Notes under the pieces: generated by a model | Seen by the model: only the letters and a program-made list of their open reading frames with translations | Databases searched by the model: none | What the model was told of the DNA's origin: nothing | Shown here: piece by piece, positions 8,833 to 16,630 of the stretch | How positions within the stretch are numbered: the first letter of the stretch is position 1 | Layout: every line of letters starts with the position of its first letter | Assembly (NCBI GenBank): GCA_046048095.1 | Contig: JBJOGS010000083.1 | Location: forward strand, 1-25,254 | Direction of reading: 5' to 3' | DNA: 25,254 bases | Source of the DNA: UBA3478 sp046048095 | GTDB lineage: Bacteria > Bacteroidota > Bacteroidia > Flavobacteriales > Flavobacteriaceae | Made by a program: the position numbers and the translations under genes

Positions 8833-8902
8833 TTCTATCACCTTTTTTAGGTCTTTTATTTTTTGTTTCTTGGTGCTCGCTTGCAAAAGCTCGAATCAAT
8901 AA
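8828..8902 (+). pseudogene. Startless lipoprotein-signal-like reading frame (possible remnant or micro-lipoprotein)
   Basis: In the gap after the asparaginase gene, one frame is open from 8828 to the stop at 8900-8902. It reads as a short hydrophobic stretch with a perfect lipobox, LVLAC, followed by KSSNQ and the stop. This is what the N-terminus of a Bacteroidota lipoprotein looks like. There is no ATG, GTG or TTG upstream of the hydrophobic part, because an in-frame stop at 8825 closes it. It could be a decayed gene, a tiny peptide using a rare start such as ATC at 8837, or chance in T-rich DNA. The exbB -33-like element overlaps its end. Confidence 0.25.
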
Positions 8903-8915
8903 TTTTTTATCTTTA
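8881..8915 (+). promoter_or_regulatory. Possible promoter of the exbB-exbD cassette
   Basis: TATCTTTA at 8908-8915 differs from TAnnTTTG at the last base only and ends 32 bases before the exbB ATG. TTGC at 8881-8884 could serve as the -33 element with a 23-base spacer. The same box and the same 23-base spacing to a TTG-type element recur upstream of asnS on the other strand. The flanking DNA is A/T-rich. Confidence 0.45.
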
Positions 8916-8947
8916 AACCGTTACTAACAAATTTTAAGTCTTAAAAA

Positions 8948-9676
8948 ATGAAAAGATTAACCTTAACTCTGGCTACAGCTGGAATGTTCATTTTTAGTAC
9001 AGCATCTGCTTCTGCTGCTGTTTTACAAGAAGAAGCCGCTGCTTCTAAAGGATTTACTCAAGTACTTAAAGAGCAGTTTATCGCTGGAGGTCCTGCCTTC
9101 ATGGGAATTGTATTGCTTTCTTTGATCTTAGGTCTTGCGGTTGCCATCGAGCGTATTCTTTACCTTAACATGGCTACTACGAATACCGCTAAGTTAAAAG
9201 AGAGCGTAGAGCAAGCTTTGGCTTCAGGAGGTATCGAAGAGGCTAAGTCTGTATGTAGAGACACCAAAGGTCCTGTTGCTTCGATTTTTTATCAAGGTCT
9301 TGAGCGCGCCGGTGACGGAGTTGAGGCTGCTGAGAAAGCGGTAGTTGCTTATGGTGGTGTTCAGATGGGACAATTAGAGAAGAATGTTTCTTGGTTATCG
9401 CTATTTATCGCCATTGCTCCTATGCTTGGATTCATGGGTACAGTAATCGGGATGATTCAGGCCTTCCAAAAAATCGCTGCTGTAGGTAACCTTTCTGCTT
9501 CGCTTATCGCAGGAGATATTCAGGTAGCTCTTTTGACTACGGTATTTGGACTAATCGTAGCGATCATCCTACAGATTTTCTATAACTACATTATCGCTAA
9601 AATTGATGCTATCGTTAATGATATGGAGGATTCTTCGATCTCTCTTATCGATATGCTAGCTGCAAAAAAGAAATAA
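8948..9676 (+). CDS. exbB: MotA/TolQ/ExbB proton channel family protein (ExbB-type)
   Basis: ExbB forms the inner-membrane proton channel that, with ExbD, powers TonB-dependent outer membrane uptake or a Tol-like system. The protein is 242 residues. Residues 1-24 look like a cleavable signal peptide (KR, hydrophobic core, ASASA), as in ExbB versions with an extended N-terminus. Three membrane helices are visible at about 47-69, 148-170 and 192-215. The signature GFMGTVIGMI at about 161-170 is the conserved TolQ/ExbB channel motif. It heads a four-gene set with a small membrane protein and two ExbD proteins, all on the plus strand with short gaps. ExbB is favoured over MotA by size and by the ExbD partners. 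Which transport system it energises is unknown, as no TonB gene is adjacent. Confidence 0.9.
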   Translation: MKRLTLTLATAGMFIFSTASASAAVLQEEAAASKGFTQVLKEQFIAGGPAFMGIVLLSLILGLAVAIERILYLNMATTNTAKLKESVEQALASGGIEEAKSVCRDTKGPVASIFYQGLERAGDGVEAAEKAVVAYGGVQMGQLEKNVSWLSLFIAIAPMLGFMGTVIGMIQAFQKIAAVGNLSASLIAGDIQVALLTTVFGLIVAIILQIFYNYIIAKIDAIVNDMEDSSISLIDMLAAKKK

Positions 9677-9703
9677 TTAGTAGAACTCTTAAATCACGAA
9701 ATC

Positions 9704-10150
9704 ATGCACAGAATCATAAAAATTGTTCTCATAGTGCTAGGAGTGCTTTCTGCAGTTCTATGGTCGAGTCTGCCTGAGACAGACATGCCACCTTCTGAGG
9801 CCATTAATAGTGTGCCTATGGATCTAATGTTCAAAATTGTCTTCGTATTGCTTTTTGTTGCGACGGCAGCGTCTTTGATCTTTGGTTTCAAAAAGGCATT
9901 CTCTTCAAAAGGAGGGGTGATGAGTATCGTTAAGACCCTTGTTTTTGCCGTTGTTTTAACTGTCGTGGGATATGCCCTCGCCGGCGGAGAAGAGCAAGTG
10001 GTTGAGGCGGTTCAATCAGAACGAGGACTCACTGCCACTGTGGGTACGGTAAAAACTATTGGTACGTTACTCAATATCTTCTTTGGAATGCTGTTGATTG
10101 CTATCGTACTTATGATCGTTCCAAGTGTAAAGCGTTTAATAGGAAAATAA
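9704..10150 (+). CDS. Four-helix integral membrane protein of unknown function in the ExbB/ExbD cassette
   Basis: I do not recognise a named family. The 148-residue protein consists mostly of four hydrophobic segments at about 4-21, 40-62, 74-93 and 121-141. A short polar loop (about 22-39) follows helix 1, and an acidic loop (about 94-110, with GGEEQVVEAVQSE) lies before the last helix. The C-terminus ends in basic residues (KRLIGK). It begins 27 bases after exbB and stops six bases before the first exbD, so it is almost certainly cotranslated with the channel genes. I infer a structural or regulatory role in the ExbB-ExbD complex from position alone. It has no transporter motif and no similarity by eye to TonB. 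Confidence 0.85.
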   Translation: MHRIIKIVLIVLGVLSAVLWSSLPETDMPPSEAINSVPMDLMFKIVFVLLFVATAASLIFGFKKAFSSKGGVMSIVKTLVFAVVLTVVGYALAGGEEQVVEAVQSERGLTATVGTVKTIGTLLNIFFGMLLIAIVLMIVPSVKRLIGK

Positions 10151-10156
10151 TAAGCT

Positions 10157-10777
10157 ATGTCTAGAAGAAAAGGAGCACCCGAGGTAAACGCGGGTTCAAT
10201 GGCGGATATCGCTTTCTTACTGCTTATCTTTTTCTTGGTTACCACAACCATTGAAACAGATGCAGGTCTGGATCGCATGCTTCCACCTATCGAACCGCCA
10301 GATACCGACGTGGTGATTAAACAAAAGAACATTTTCGTCGTTAACATCAACAAAAATGGGCAATTGCTTGTTGAAGAGCAATTGATGGATATTAAAGATC
10401 TCAGAGCTGCCGCCATTGCCTTTTTAGACAATGGAGGAAGCCCTTCTGGAACCCCAGAGTATTGCAATTACTGTAAAGGAAAGCGTGATGAGAGTTCGTC
10501 AGACAACCCTCAGAAGGCCATCATATCATTGAAAAATGACCGTGAAACCACCTACAGTACCTACATTACGGTTCAGAATGAGTTGGTAGCGGCCTATAAT
10601 GATCTGAGAAATCGCGAGTCGAGAAGACTTTATGGACGTGATTTTATCGAGATGGAAGCAGAGTATCTGAATCCAGAGACCCCATCAAGTGTAAGAGACG
10701 AACTGAAAGAGAAAGTTCTTCGAATTCAAGAGCTTTTTCCGCAGAAACTCTCTGAGGCTGAGACAAGTAAAATTTAA
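10157..10777 (+). CDS. exbD: ExbD/TolR-family protein, long form with periplasmic CxxC
   Basis: ExbD couples proton flow through ExbB to conformational work on TonB. A short basic cytoplasmic N-terminus (SRRKGAPEVN) leads into GSMADIAFLLLIFFLV, where D17 is the membrane aspartate essential for proton transfer in this family (equivalent to D25 of E. coli ExbD). The rest should be periplasmic. At 206 residues it is longer than the usual 140 or so. The extra part contains a CNYC motif (C103 and C106) followed by a charged, serine-rich stretch, then NDRETTYSTYITVQNEL, which resembles the ExbD core. It starts six bases after the four-helix protein. The long form with CxxC sits beside a shorter ExbD paralogue. 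Confidence 0.9.
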   Translation: MSRRKGAPEVNAGSMADIAFLLLIFFLVTTTIETDAGLDRMLPPIEPPDTDVVIKQKNIFVVNINKNGQLLVEEQLMDIKDLRAAAIAFLDNGGSPSGTPEYCNYCKGKRDESSSDNPQKAIISLKNDRETTYSTYITVQNELVAAYNDLRNRESRRLYGRDFIEMEAEYLNPETPSSVRDELKEKVLRIQELFPQKLSEAETSKI

Positions 10778-10797
10778 CTTTTAAGAACAAGAGCATC

Positions 10798-11280
10798 ATG
10801 TCAAAATTTGCAAAAAAGAAAGACGGAGATTTGCCAGCAGTGTCTACTGCCTCGCTTCCGGATATCGTATTCATGCTTCTCTTCTTCTTTATGACGGTAA
10901 CTACGATGAAGGACAGCTCACTTTTTGTGGAGAACATTCTTCCAAACGCCGATCAAACTAAAAAGTTAGAGAAGAAAGATCGAGTGATCTATATCTATGC
11001 GGGCAAGCCAACGCAAGAATATGTTAAGACCTTTGGAGAGGAGCCGAAGATTCAGTTGAACGATAAGTTCGCGAACGTTCCTGAGGTGGGTCCATACATT
11101 CTTGCAGAGCGTGCTAAGAAGCCTCAGGAGCTTCAGAACGTTTTAACTACTGCGCTTAAGGTAGACCGAAACGCAAACATGGGTATTGTCATGGATATCA
11201 AGCAAGAGCTTAGAAAGGTAAATGCACTCAAGGTGAATTATACCACCTATGAAGGAAACGCCTTTGCTAACCTTCAATAA
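10798..11280 (+). CDS. exbD: ExbD/TolR-family protein, second paralogue
   Basis: This 160-residue protein has the ExbD layout: a lysine-rich cytoplasmic start (SKFAKKKDGD), one membrane helix SLPDIVFMLLFFFM with the conserved aspartate at D22, and a periplasmic domain with the VIYIYAG strand. It is clearly diverged from the ExbD just upstream and lacks its cysteine pair. Flavobacterial ExbB systems often carry two ExbD genes, which may form a heteromeric stator. It is 20 bases downstream of the first exbD and is the last gene of the cassette, followed within 20 bases by a strong terminator hairpin. Confidence 0.9.
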   Translation: MSKFAKKKDGDLPAVSTASLPDIVFMLLFFFMTVTTMKDSSLFVENILPNADQTKKLEKKDRVIYIYAGKPTQEYVKTFGEEPKIQLNDKFANVPEVGPYILAERAKKPQELQNVLTTALKVDRNANMGIVMDIKQELRKVNALKVNYTTYEGNAFANLQ

Positions 11281-11298
11281 ATTGTAGTAACGGTATAC

Positions 11299-11334
11299 AA
11301 AAAAGCCCTAGAAGAAATTCTAGGGCTTTTTTTA
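11299..11334. terminator. Bidirectional rho-independent terminator between exbD and rpoN
   Basis: A perfect nine-base stem, GCCCTAGAA (11305-11313) with TTCTAGGGC (11318-11326), closes a GAAA loop and is flanked by an A6 run on the left and a T7 run on the right. It therefore works on both strands, ending the plus-strand exbB-exbD transcript and the minus-strand rpoN transcript. The rpoN stop codon (11332-11334) lies next to the T run, so the terminator begins directly at the end of that gene. Confidence 0.93.
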
Positions 11335-12777
11335 TAAGCTGCGACGAAGCCGTGCTACCGGTAGCTCAAGCTGCTCTCTGTACTTAGCTACAGTCCTTCT
11401 CGCCACCTTAAATCCTTTTTCTTTGAGTCGTTTTCCAATCTGATCGTCGGTGAGGGGTGCCTTTTTATCTTCATTATCGATAAGTTCTTTCACTATCGAC
11501 TTGATTTGTCGGGTTGAAACGGTTTCGCCGTCCTCGGTAGTCATTGCATCTGAGAAGAATGACTTTAGTAGTTTTGTTCCATAGGGGGTATCGGCATACT
11601 TGCTATTCGCCACCCGAGATACGGTCGAAACGTCCATGCTAATGGCCTCTGCGATATCCTTCAATATCATTGGTTTGATATCGCGTTCATCCCCACTCAA
11701 GAAATACGCTTTTTGATGCTGTACGATAGCATTCATGGTGATCAAGAGGGTGTTTTGTCGCTGTTTGATGGCATCGATAAACCATTTCGCGGCGTCTAAT
11801 TTTTGTTTGACAAAATGAACGGTTTCTTTTTGCTCTTTAGAAGGGCTTCCTTCTTGATAGGTTCGGATCAGCTCTTGATAGGCCTTTGAAACATGAAGCT
11901 CGGGAGCATTGCGTCCGTTGAGTAACACCTCGATTTGCTCTTCTTCAATACGGATAGTGAAATCTGGGATGATATAGGTATTGGTCTTCGACTGATTCGT
12001 GAAACTCGATCCGGGTTTGGGGTTGAGCTTTTCAATCTTAGAAAGCGCCTCTTTCAGTAATTCTTCGGTCGCCTTGTGTTTAGAAAGTAACTTTTCAAAG
12101 TGCTTTTTAGAGAAAAGGTCAAAGGAGTCCTTAATAATCTCCATAGCCAAAGTTCTTGAATTGCTTGAAGACTGACGCTCTAATTGCAATAGAAGGCATT
12201 CGGCGATGTCTCTAGCCCCTACACCGGCCGGATCGAACTGCTGAACCACCTGCAATGCCTCAGAGAACTCTGCTGGGCTCACCATAAGATTCATGTGAAA
12301 AGCCATGTCATCAATCAGATCTTCTTCTGGTCTTCGCAAATAACCGCTTTCGTCTAAACTGCCTATGAGATATTCTGCAATGAGGTAGGCGGATTCGCTG
12401 ATTTCAAAGGTCCCTAATTGGCTAATGAGGTGCTGGTGAAATGAAGTGCCTGCGGCATAGGGTATTTGGTATTCTTTACCCATCTCTGGACCATTCGAGT
12501 CTGATGTTTTGTACGCCGGAATGTCATCGTCGTTGAGATAGTCATCAAAATCTAATGTTTCGTTGTCTTGATCATCCCAAACCTCGTCCTGGTCTTCATA
12601 GAGAACGTCATCCTCTTCTGACGATTCTTTTCCTTGCTCTAGGGCCGGATTTTCTTCAATCTCTTGCTGCAGCCGCTCTTCGAATGCCAGAGTAGGCAGC
12701 TGAATCAGTTTCATAAGCTGAATCTGCTGAGGCGAAAGCTTTTGGCTGAGTTTTAGTTGAAGCTGCTGTTTAAGCAT
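11332..12777 (-). CDS. rpoN: RNA polymerase sigma-54 factor
   Basis: Sigma-54 directs RNA polymerase to -24/-12 promoters that need an AAA+ activator. The protein is 481 residues. Region I is the glutamine/leucine-rich N-terminus (MLKQQLQLKLSQKLSPQQ...) with the ENPALEQ segment, followed by a strongly acidic region II (about residues 50-90). The core-binding domain follows. A helix-turn-helix (DIAEAISMDVSTVSRV) recognises the -12 element, and the RpoN box ARRTVAKYRE sits at about 459-468 for -24 recognition. All domains are intact. It starts nine bases after the asnS stop, so it is the last gene of the pyrH-frr-RND-asnS-rpoN run. No bacterial enhancer-binding activator is encoded in this window. 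Confidence 0.97.
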   Translation of the reverse strand: MLKQQLQLKLSQKLSPQQIQLMKLIQLPTLAFEERLQQEIEENPALEQGKESSEEDDVLYEDQDEVWDDQDNETLDFDDYLNDDDIPAYKTSDSNGPEMGKEYQIPYAAGTSFHQHLISQLGTFEISESAYLIAEYLIGSLDESGYLRRPEEDLIDDMAFHMNLMVSPAEFSEALQVVQQFDPAGVGARDIAECLLLQLERQSSSNSRTLAMEIIKDSFDLFSKKHFEKLLSKHKATEELLKEALSKIEKLNPKPGSSFTNQSKTNTYIIPDFTIRIEEEQIEVLLNGRNAPELHVSKAYQELIRTYQEGSPSKEQKETVHFVKQKLDAAKWFIDAIKQRQNTLLITMNAIVQHQKAYFLSGDERDIKPMILKDIAEAISMDVSTVSRVANSKYADTPYGTKLLKSFFSDAMTTEDGETVSTRQIKSIVKELIDNEDKKAPLTDDQIGKRLKEKGFKVARRTVAKYREQLELPVARLRRSL

Positions 12778-12786
12778 TCTCTTTTA

Positions 12787-14172
12787 TTAGAATTCTGCAT
12801 TCTGAGGTGTTCGAGGATAGGGAATAACATCACGAATATTGCCCATTCCGGTGGCAAACATCACTAGACGCTCAAACCCCAATCCAAAACCACTATGCAC
12901 GGCGGTTCCAAATTTTCTAAGGTCTAAATACCACCAGAGTTCTTTTGGATCAATTCCCATAGCGCTAATTTTCTTTTCGAGCACTTCTAAGCGCTCTTCA
13001 CGTTGAGATCCGCCCACAATTTCTCCGATTCCAGGAAACAGTACATCCATCGCGCGAACGGTTTGACCATCTTCATTTAAACGCATGTAGAATGCCTTGA
13101 TTTTTGCCGGATAGTCGAACAAGACTACAGGGGCATCAAAATGCTTCTCAACAAGATAGCGCTCATGTTCACTCTGAAGATCGGCTCCCCAATCTGAAAT
13201 GGGGTATTTGAATTTCTTCTTCTGGTTCTCTTTAGAGTGTTTTAATATTTCAAAGGCCTCGGTATAGCTAAGACGAATAAACGGCTTTTCTGTGACAAAC
13301 TTTAATTTTTCAATGAGGGGCATGGTGCTGCGCTCTCTTTCGGGCTTATTCTTGTCTTCATCAATCAGTCGCTGTTCAAGAAAATTCAAGTCTTCTTGAC
13401 AATGCGCGAGCACATAGGTTAAGGTGCTTTTTATAAAATCTTCAGCGAGCCCCATGGTGTCTTCGAGATCGTAGAAAGCCATTTCAGGTTCGATCATCCA
13501 GAACTCAGCAAGGTGTCTTGAGGTATTCGAGTTTTCAGCTCTGAAGGTCGGTCCGAAAGTATAAACTTTTCCGAGCCCCATGGCATAAGTCTCTGCCTCT
13601 AACTGGCCCGAAACGGTTAGATGGGTTTCTTTTCCAAAGAAATCTTCGTTGGCTAATTTAAACATCTCTCCGGCCCCCTCGGCATCTGACCCTGTAATAA
13701 TTGGGGTGTTCATGTAGAAGAATCCCTTACTAGTAAAATACTGATGAACGGCAAATGCTAATGCCGAGCGCACGCGCATCACCGCTGAAAAGGTATTTGT
13801 TCGAATGCGCAGGTGAGCTTTTTCTCGTAAGAATTCTAAGCTGTGTTTTTTCGGTTGAATGGGATAGTATTCAGGATCGGCCACACCTAAGATTTCTAGT
13901 TGCTCGACTTGTATTTCAACACTTTGACCTTTTCCTTGACTTTCTACATATAGGCCACTTAGTTTTAGTGCTGTACCTGTATGGATCTTGCTTAGAACAT
14001 GCTCGTCTACCCCTTCGAAATCAATGACACATTGCAAATTGGTTAAGGTGGATCCGTCATTCAGTGCAACAAATCGATTACTTCTAAAGGTCCTGACCCA
14101 TCCCATTACGGTTACCGATTGATTTATAGGATTTCTTTGAAGCAGTTCTTTGATCGTTTCAGGCTTATACAT
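12787..14172 (-). CDS. asnS: Asparaginyl-tRNA synthetase
   Basis: AsnRS charges tRNA-Asn with asparagine in the cytosol. The protein is 461 residues from the ATG at 14172; a GTG two codons upstream (14178) is the only alternative. The N-terminal OB-fold anticodon-binding domain (about 1-110, beginning VTVMGWVRTFRSN) precedes a class II catalytic core. Motif 2 is FRAENSNTSRHLAEF near residue 209 and motif 3 is GLGFERLVM near 430. The C-terminus IPYPRTPQNAEF is typical of AsnRS and helps separate it from AspRS. It sits between the RND exporter and rpoN. A possible promoter lies just upstream, so asnS-rpoN may also be expressed independently of the upstream genes. Confidence 0.96.
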   Translation of the reverse strand: MYKPETIKELLQRNPINQSVTVMGWVRTFRSNRFVALNDGSTLTNLQCVIDFEGVDEHVLSKIHTGTALKLSGLYVESQGKGQSVEIQVEQLEILGVADPEYYPIQPKKHSLEFLREKAHLRIRTNTFSAVMRVRSALAFAVHQYFTSKGFFYMNTPIITGSDAEGAGEMFKLANEDFFGKETHLTVSGQLEAETYAMGLGKVYTFGPTFRAENSNTSRHLAEFWMIEPEMAFYDLEDTMGLAEDFIKSTLTYVLAHCQEDLNFLEQRLIDEDKNKPERERSTMPLIEKLKFVTEKPFIRLSYTEAFEILKHSKENQKKKFKYPISDWGADLQSEHERYLVEKHFDAPVVLFDYPAKIKAFYMRLNEDGQTVRAMDVLFPGIGEIVGGSQREERLEVLEKKISAMGIDPKELWWYLDLRKFGTAVHSGFGLGFERLVMFATGMGNIRDVIPYPRTPQNAEF

Positions 14173-14193
14173 AGGCACTAGAATTTCGGATGG

Positions 14194-14228
14194 TAAAGAT
14201 ACATTTTGCCCTTGGCTTGTCTAGTCAA
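14194..14228 (-). promoter_or_regulatory. Possible internal promoter for asnS-rpoN
   Basis: On the minus strand TATCTTTA (14194-14201) ends 21 bases before the asnS ATG. A TTGA element (14225-14228) precedes it with a 23-base spacer. The same octamer and spacing are seen before exbB. The -7 box has one mismatch to TAnnTTTG, so this is a motif call only. Confidence 0.4.
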
Positions 14229-16626
14229 TGGTATCTACATCTTTTGGAAGAATATCGATTTTTGGCTGTTTCAACACTTTTTTATTGGCAATACTTCGCT
14301 CTAAAGACAAGAGTAAGCAGGGCAATAAGACAAGATTAGCTAACATGGCTAACAACAAGGTCGCTGATATGAGACCTCCGAGCGCCTGGGTACCTCCATA
14401 GTTACTGATCATAAATACCGAGAATCCGAAGAATAAAACCACAGAGGTATAAAACATGCTCACGCCTGTCTCTTTCAACGCAGCGAAAACAGACTTCTTG
14501 ATATGCCAATCATTGAGCACGAGCTCTTGGCGGTACTTGGCCAAGAAATGAATGGTGTCATCAACCGAAATACCGAAAGCAATGCTAAAGATTAAGATGG
14601 TAGAGGGCTTGATCGGAATACCTGCAAAGCCCATTAATCCGGCCGTGACTAGAAGGGGCAATAAGTTTGGAATCAATGAGATAATAATCATCTGATAAGA
14701 CCGAAACAAGTAGGCCATAAACATAGAAATGAGGATGACTGCAAGCAATAGTGAAATCAGTAGGTTGTTGACTAAGAAGCGTGTGCTCTTGAGGTACAAA
14801 AGAGCCTTTCCTGTAATACTCACATTATATCGGTCTGAAGGAAATATGCGTTCTATCGTTCGGTACAATTGCTCTTCAAGCACCTCCATGCGCTGAGTTT
14901 TAACATCTTTCATCATGAGTGAAAGCCGTGCGATTTGTTCTTTCTGATCGACCATAGAGCCCATGAGATCTGCTTTTGAGTCTGTGTCTACCGAGCTAGA
15001 TATGGCGTTTAAGATAAAATTTCGCTCTTGTGCTGTAGGCAATTGGTAATAACGAGGAAGTCCTTTATAGAATGCTTGTTTAGCATATTTGATTACAGCG
15101 GATATCGAAAGCGGTCTCGACAACTCTTCGTTTTCTGAAATTTCTTGTGAGAGTTCTTCAATGCGAGCCAGATTTGAACTGTTGAGGGCGCCTTTTTCGC
15201 GTCCGGTATCGATGAGTATTTCAACGGGGAGTACGCCGCTAAATTGATGCTCATAAAATAGAATGTCATCATAGAAATCAGTGTGTTTGGGAAGATCTTC
15301 TATACGACTTCCAGTGATTTCTATCTGGTAAATACCAATGATGCTTAACACGAGAAGCCCAATAGAGCTTCCGTAAACCGCAATGCGGTGGTTGCGCACG
15401 ATACGCTCCATGGTACTCACAAATAGATCGATCCACGGAGTGTTTAAGTGTTGCAAATGCTTGTCTTTTGGAAGCGGCATGTAGCTGTAAATAATCGGAA
15501 TGATCAACAGCGATAGTGCGAATATGCCCAAAATATTAATTGAAGCGACCACACCAAATTCACGAAGTAACGAGCTGCTTAAAATAATAAAAGTGGCGAA
15601 TCCAGATGCCGTGGTAATATTGGTCATTAAGGTGGCGTTTCCTACCCTTGAGATCACCCGTATGAGCGATCGCGCTTGATTGCCGTGTTTTTTGACCTCT
15701 TGCTGGTATTTATTAATGAGAAAAATACAGTTGGGGATACCGATCACAATAATTAACGGAGGAATGAGCGCTGTGAGAATGGTGATTTCATAACCAAGAA
15801 GGCCAATAATACCGAAAGTCCAACTTACCCCAATAAGTACAACGATCATAGAGATCAGAGTGGCTCTGAAACTTCGGAAGAAAAAGAAGAAGAGTAGGGC
15901 GGTCACTCCAAGTGCGGCGATGACAAAGAGTATCATCTCACGCTTGAGCGTTTCTGCATTTCTGGTCTTAATATATGGCATTCCTGAGATGCGCGCCTTC
16001 ACACCCGACTCCCTTTCGAAGTTCGAGATGAGGTGCTCAAAGTCATTCATGATAAACTGATTGCGCACCTTGGTGTCCACCAGGTCGGGATCCATATAAG
16101 CAATAGTACGAATCGCTAAGCTTTTCGGATCATAAATTATATTCTCGTAAAAAGGTAGTCGCTCAAAAAGGTGGTAGAGTTTGGATTTTGCGTTTTCATC
16201 ACTTAACGCCTCTCTAGGATTGAATGGAGCAGTGGTTAAATTGCCCGTTTTCGGATCCCTTACAATTTCATCGATGTTATCCAATGAGATCACCGAGGTG
16301 ATTTCTGGGGCGGCCTCGAGTTGTTTGCTCAGTCGATTAAAGGCGTTGAATGATTTTGCAGTGAATAAATCTCGCCCTTCAACGGCAATAAGTATGGCAT
16401 TGTCTTCAATGCCGAAAATAGAGGTAAAGGCCTCGTACTTCAGAATCTCTGGATGATCATTAGGTAATACCGAAGTCTCTGCATTAGAGAATTTTACGTA
16501 CTGCCATTGACTGATAAAAAACGCAGTGGTGAGAATTACTGCTACAATCCAAGCAATGCGATTTCTCAGAATAATGCGGGCAACTGCAGGCCAAAAACCT
16601 TCAAAGAAAACGGCCAGCTTTCCCAT
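14221..16626 (-). CDS. RND/MMPL superfamily exporter-like membrane protein
   Basis: This 801-residue protein has the duplicated RND/MMPL layout. One helix near residues 24-43 is followed by a large extracytoplasmic domain, then five helices (about 229-378). A further helix at about 412-432 opens the second half, with another large soluble domain and a second helix bundle (about 630-790). The second half has GISVDDTIHFL with D689-D690, the membrane acidic pair expected for proton coupling. The equivalent first-half segment reads IGIPNCIFLINKY, with N299 where an acidic residue is often found. No membrane-fusion protein or outer-membrane factor is nearby, so it resembles the stand-alone patched/MMPL-like class that moves lipids or hydrophobic compounds. 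Substrate unknown. The start lies four bases after the frr stop. Confidence 0.88.
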   Translation of the reverse strand: MGKLAVFFEGFWPAVARIILRNRIAWIVAVILTTAFFISQWQYVKFSNAETSVLPNDHPEILKYEAFTSIFGIEDNAILIAVEGRDLFTAKSFNAFNRLSKQLEAAPEITSVISLDNIDEIVRDPKTGNLTTAPFNPREALSDENAKSKLYHLFERLPFYENIIYDPKSLAIRTIAYMDPDLVDTKVRNQFIMNDFEHLISNFERESGVKARISGMPYIKTRNAETLKREMILFVIAALGVTALLFFFFFRSFRATLISMIVVLIGVSWTFGIIGLLGYEITILTALIPPLIIVIGIPNCIFLINKYQQEVKKHGNQARSLIRVISRVGNATLMTNITTASGFATFIILSSSLLREFGVVASINILGIFALSLLIIPIIYSYMPLPKDKHLQHLNTPWIDLFVSTMERIVRNHRIAVYGSSIGLLVLSIIGIYQIEITGSRIEDLPKHTDFYDDILFYEHQFSGVLPVEILIDTGREKGALNSSNLARIEELSQEISENEELSRPLSISAVIKYAKQAFYKGLPRYYQLPTAQERNFILNAISSSVDTDSKADLMGSMVDQKEQIARLSLMMKDVKTQRMEVLEEQLYRTIERIFPSDRYNVSITGKALLYLKSTRFLVNNLLISLLLAVILISMFMAYLFRSYQMIIISLIPNLLPLLVTAGLMGFAGIPIKPSTILIFSIAFGISVDDTIHFLAKYRQELVLNDWHIKKSVFAALKETGVSMFYTSVVLFFGFSVFMISNYGGTQALGGLISATLLLAMLANLVLLPCLLLSLERSIANKKVLKQPKIDILPKDVDTID

Positions 16627-16630
16627 AGAA

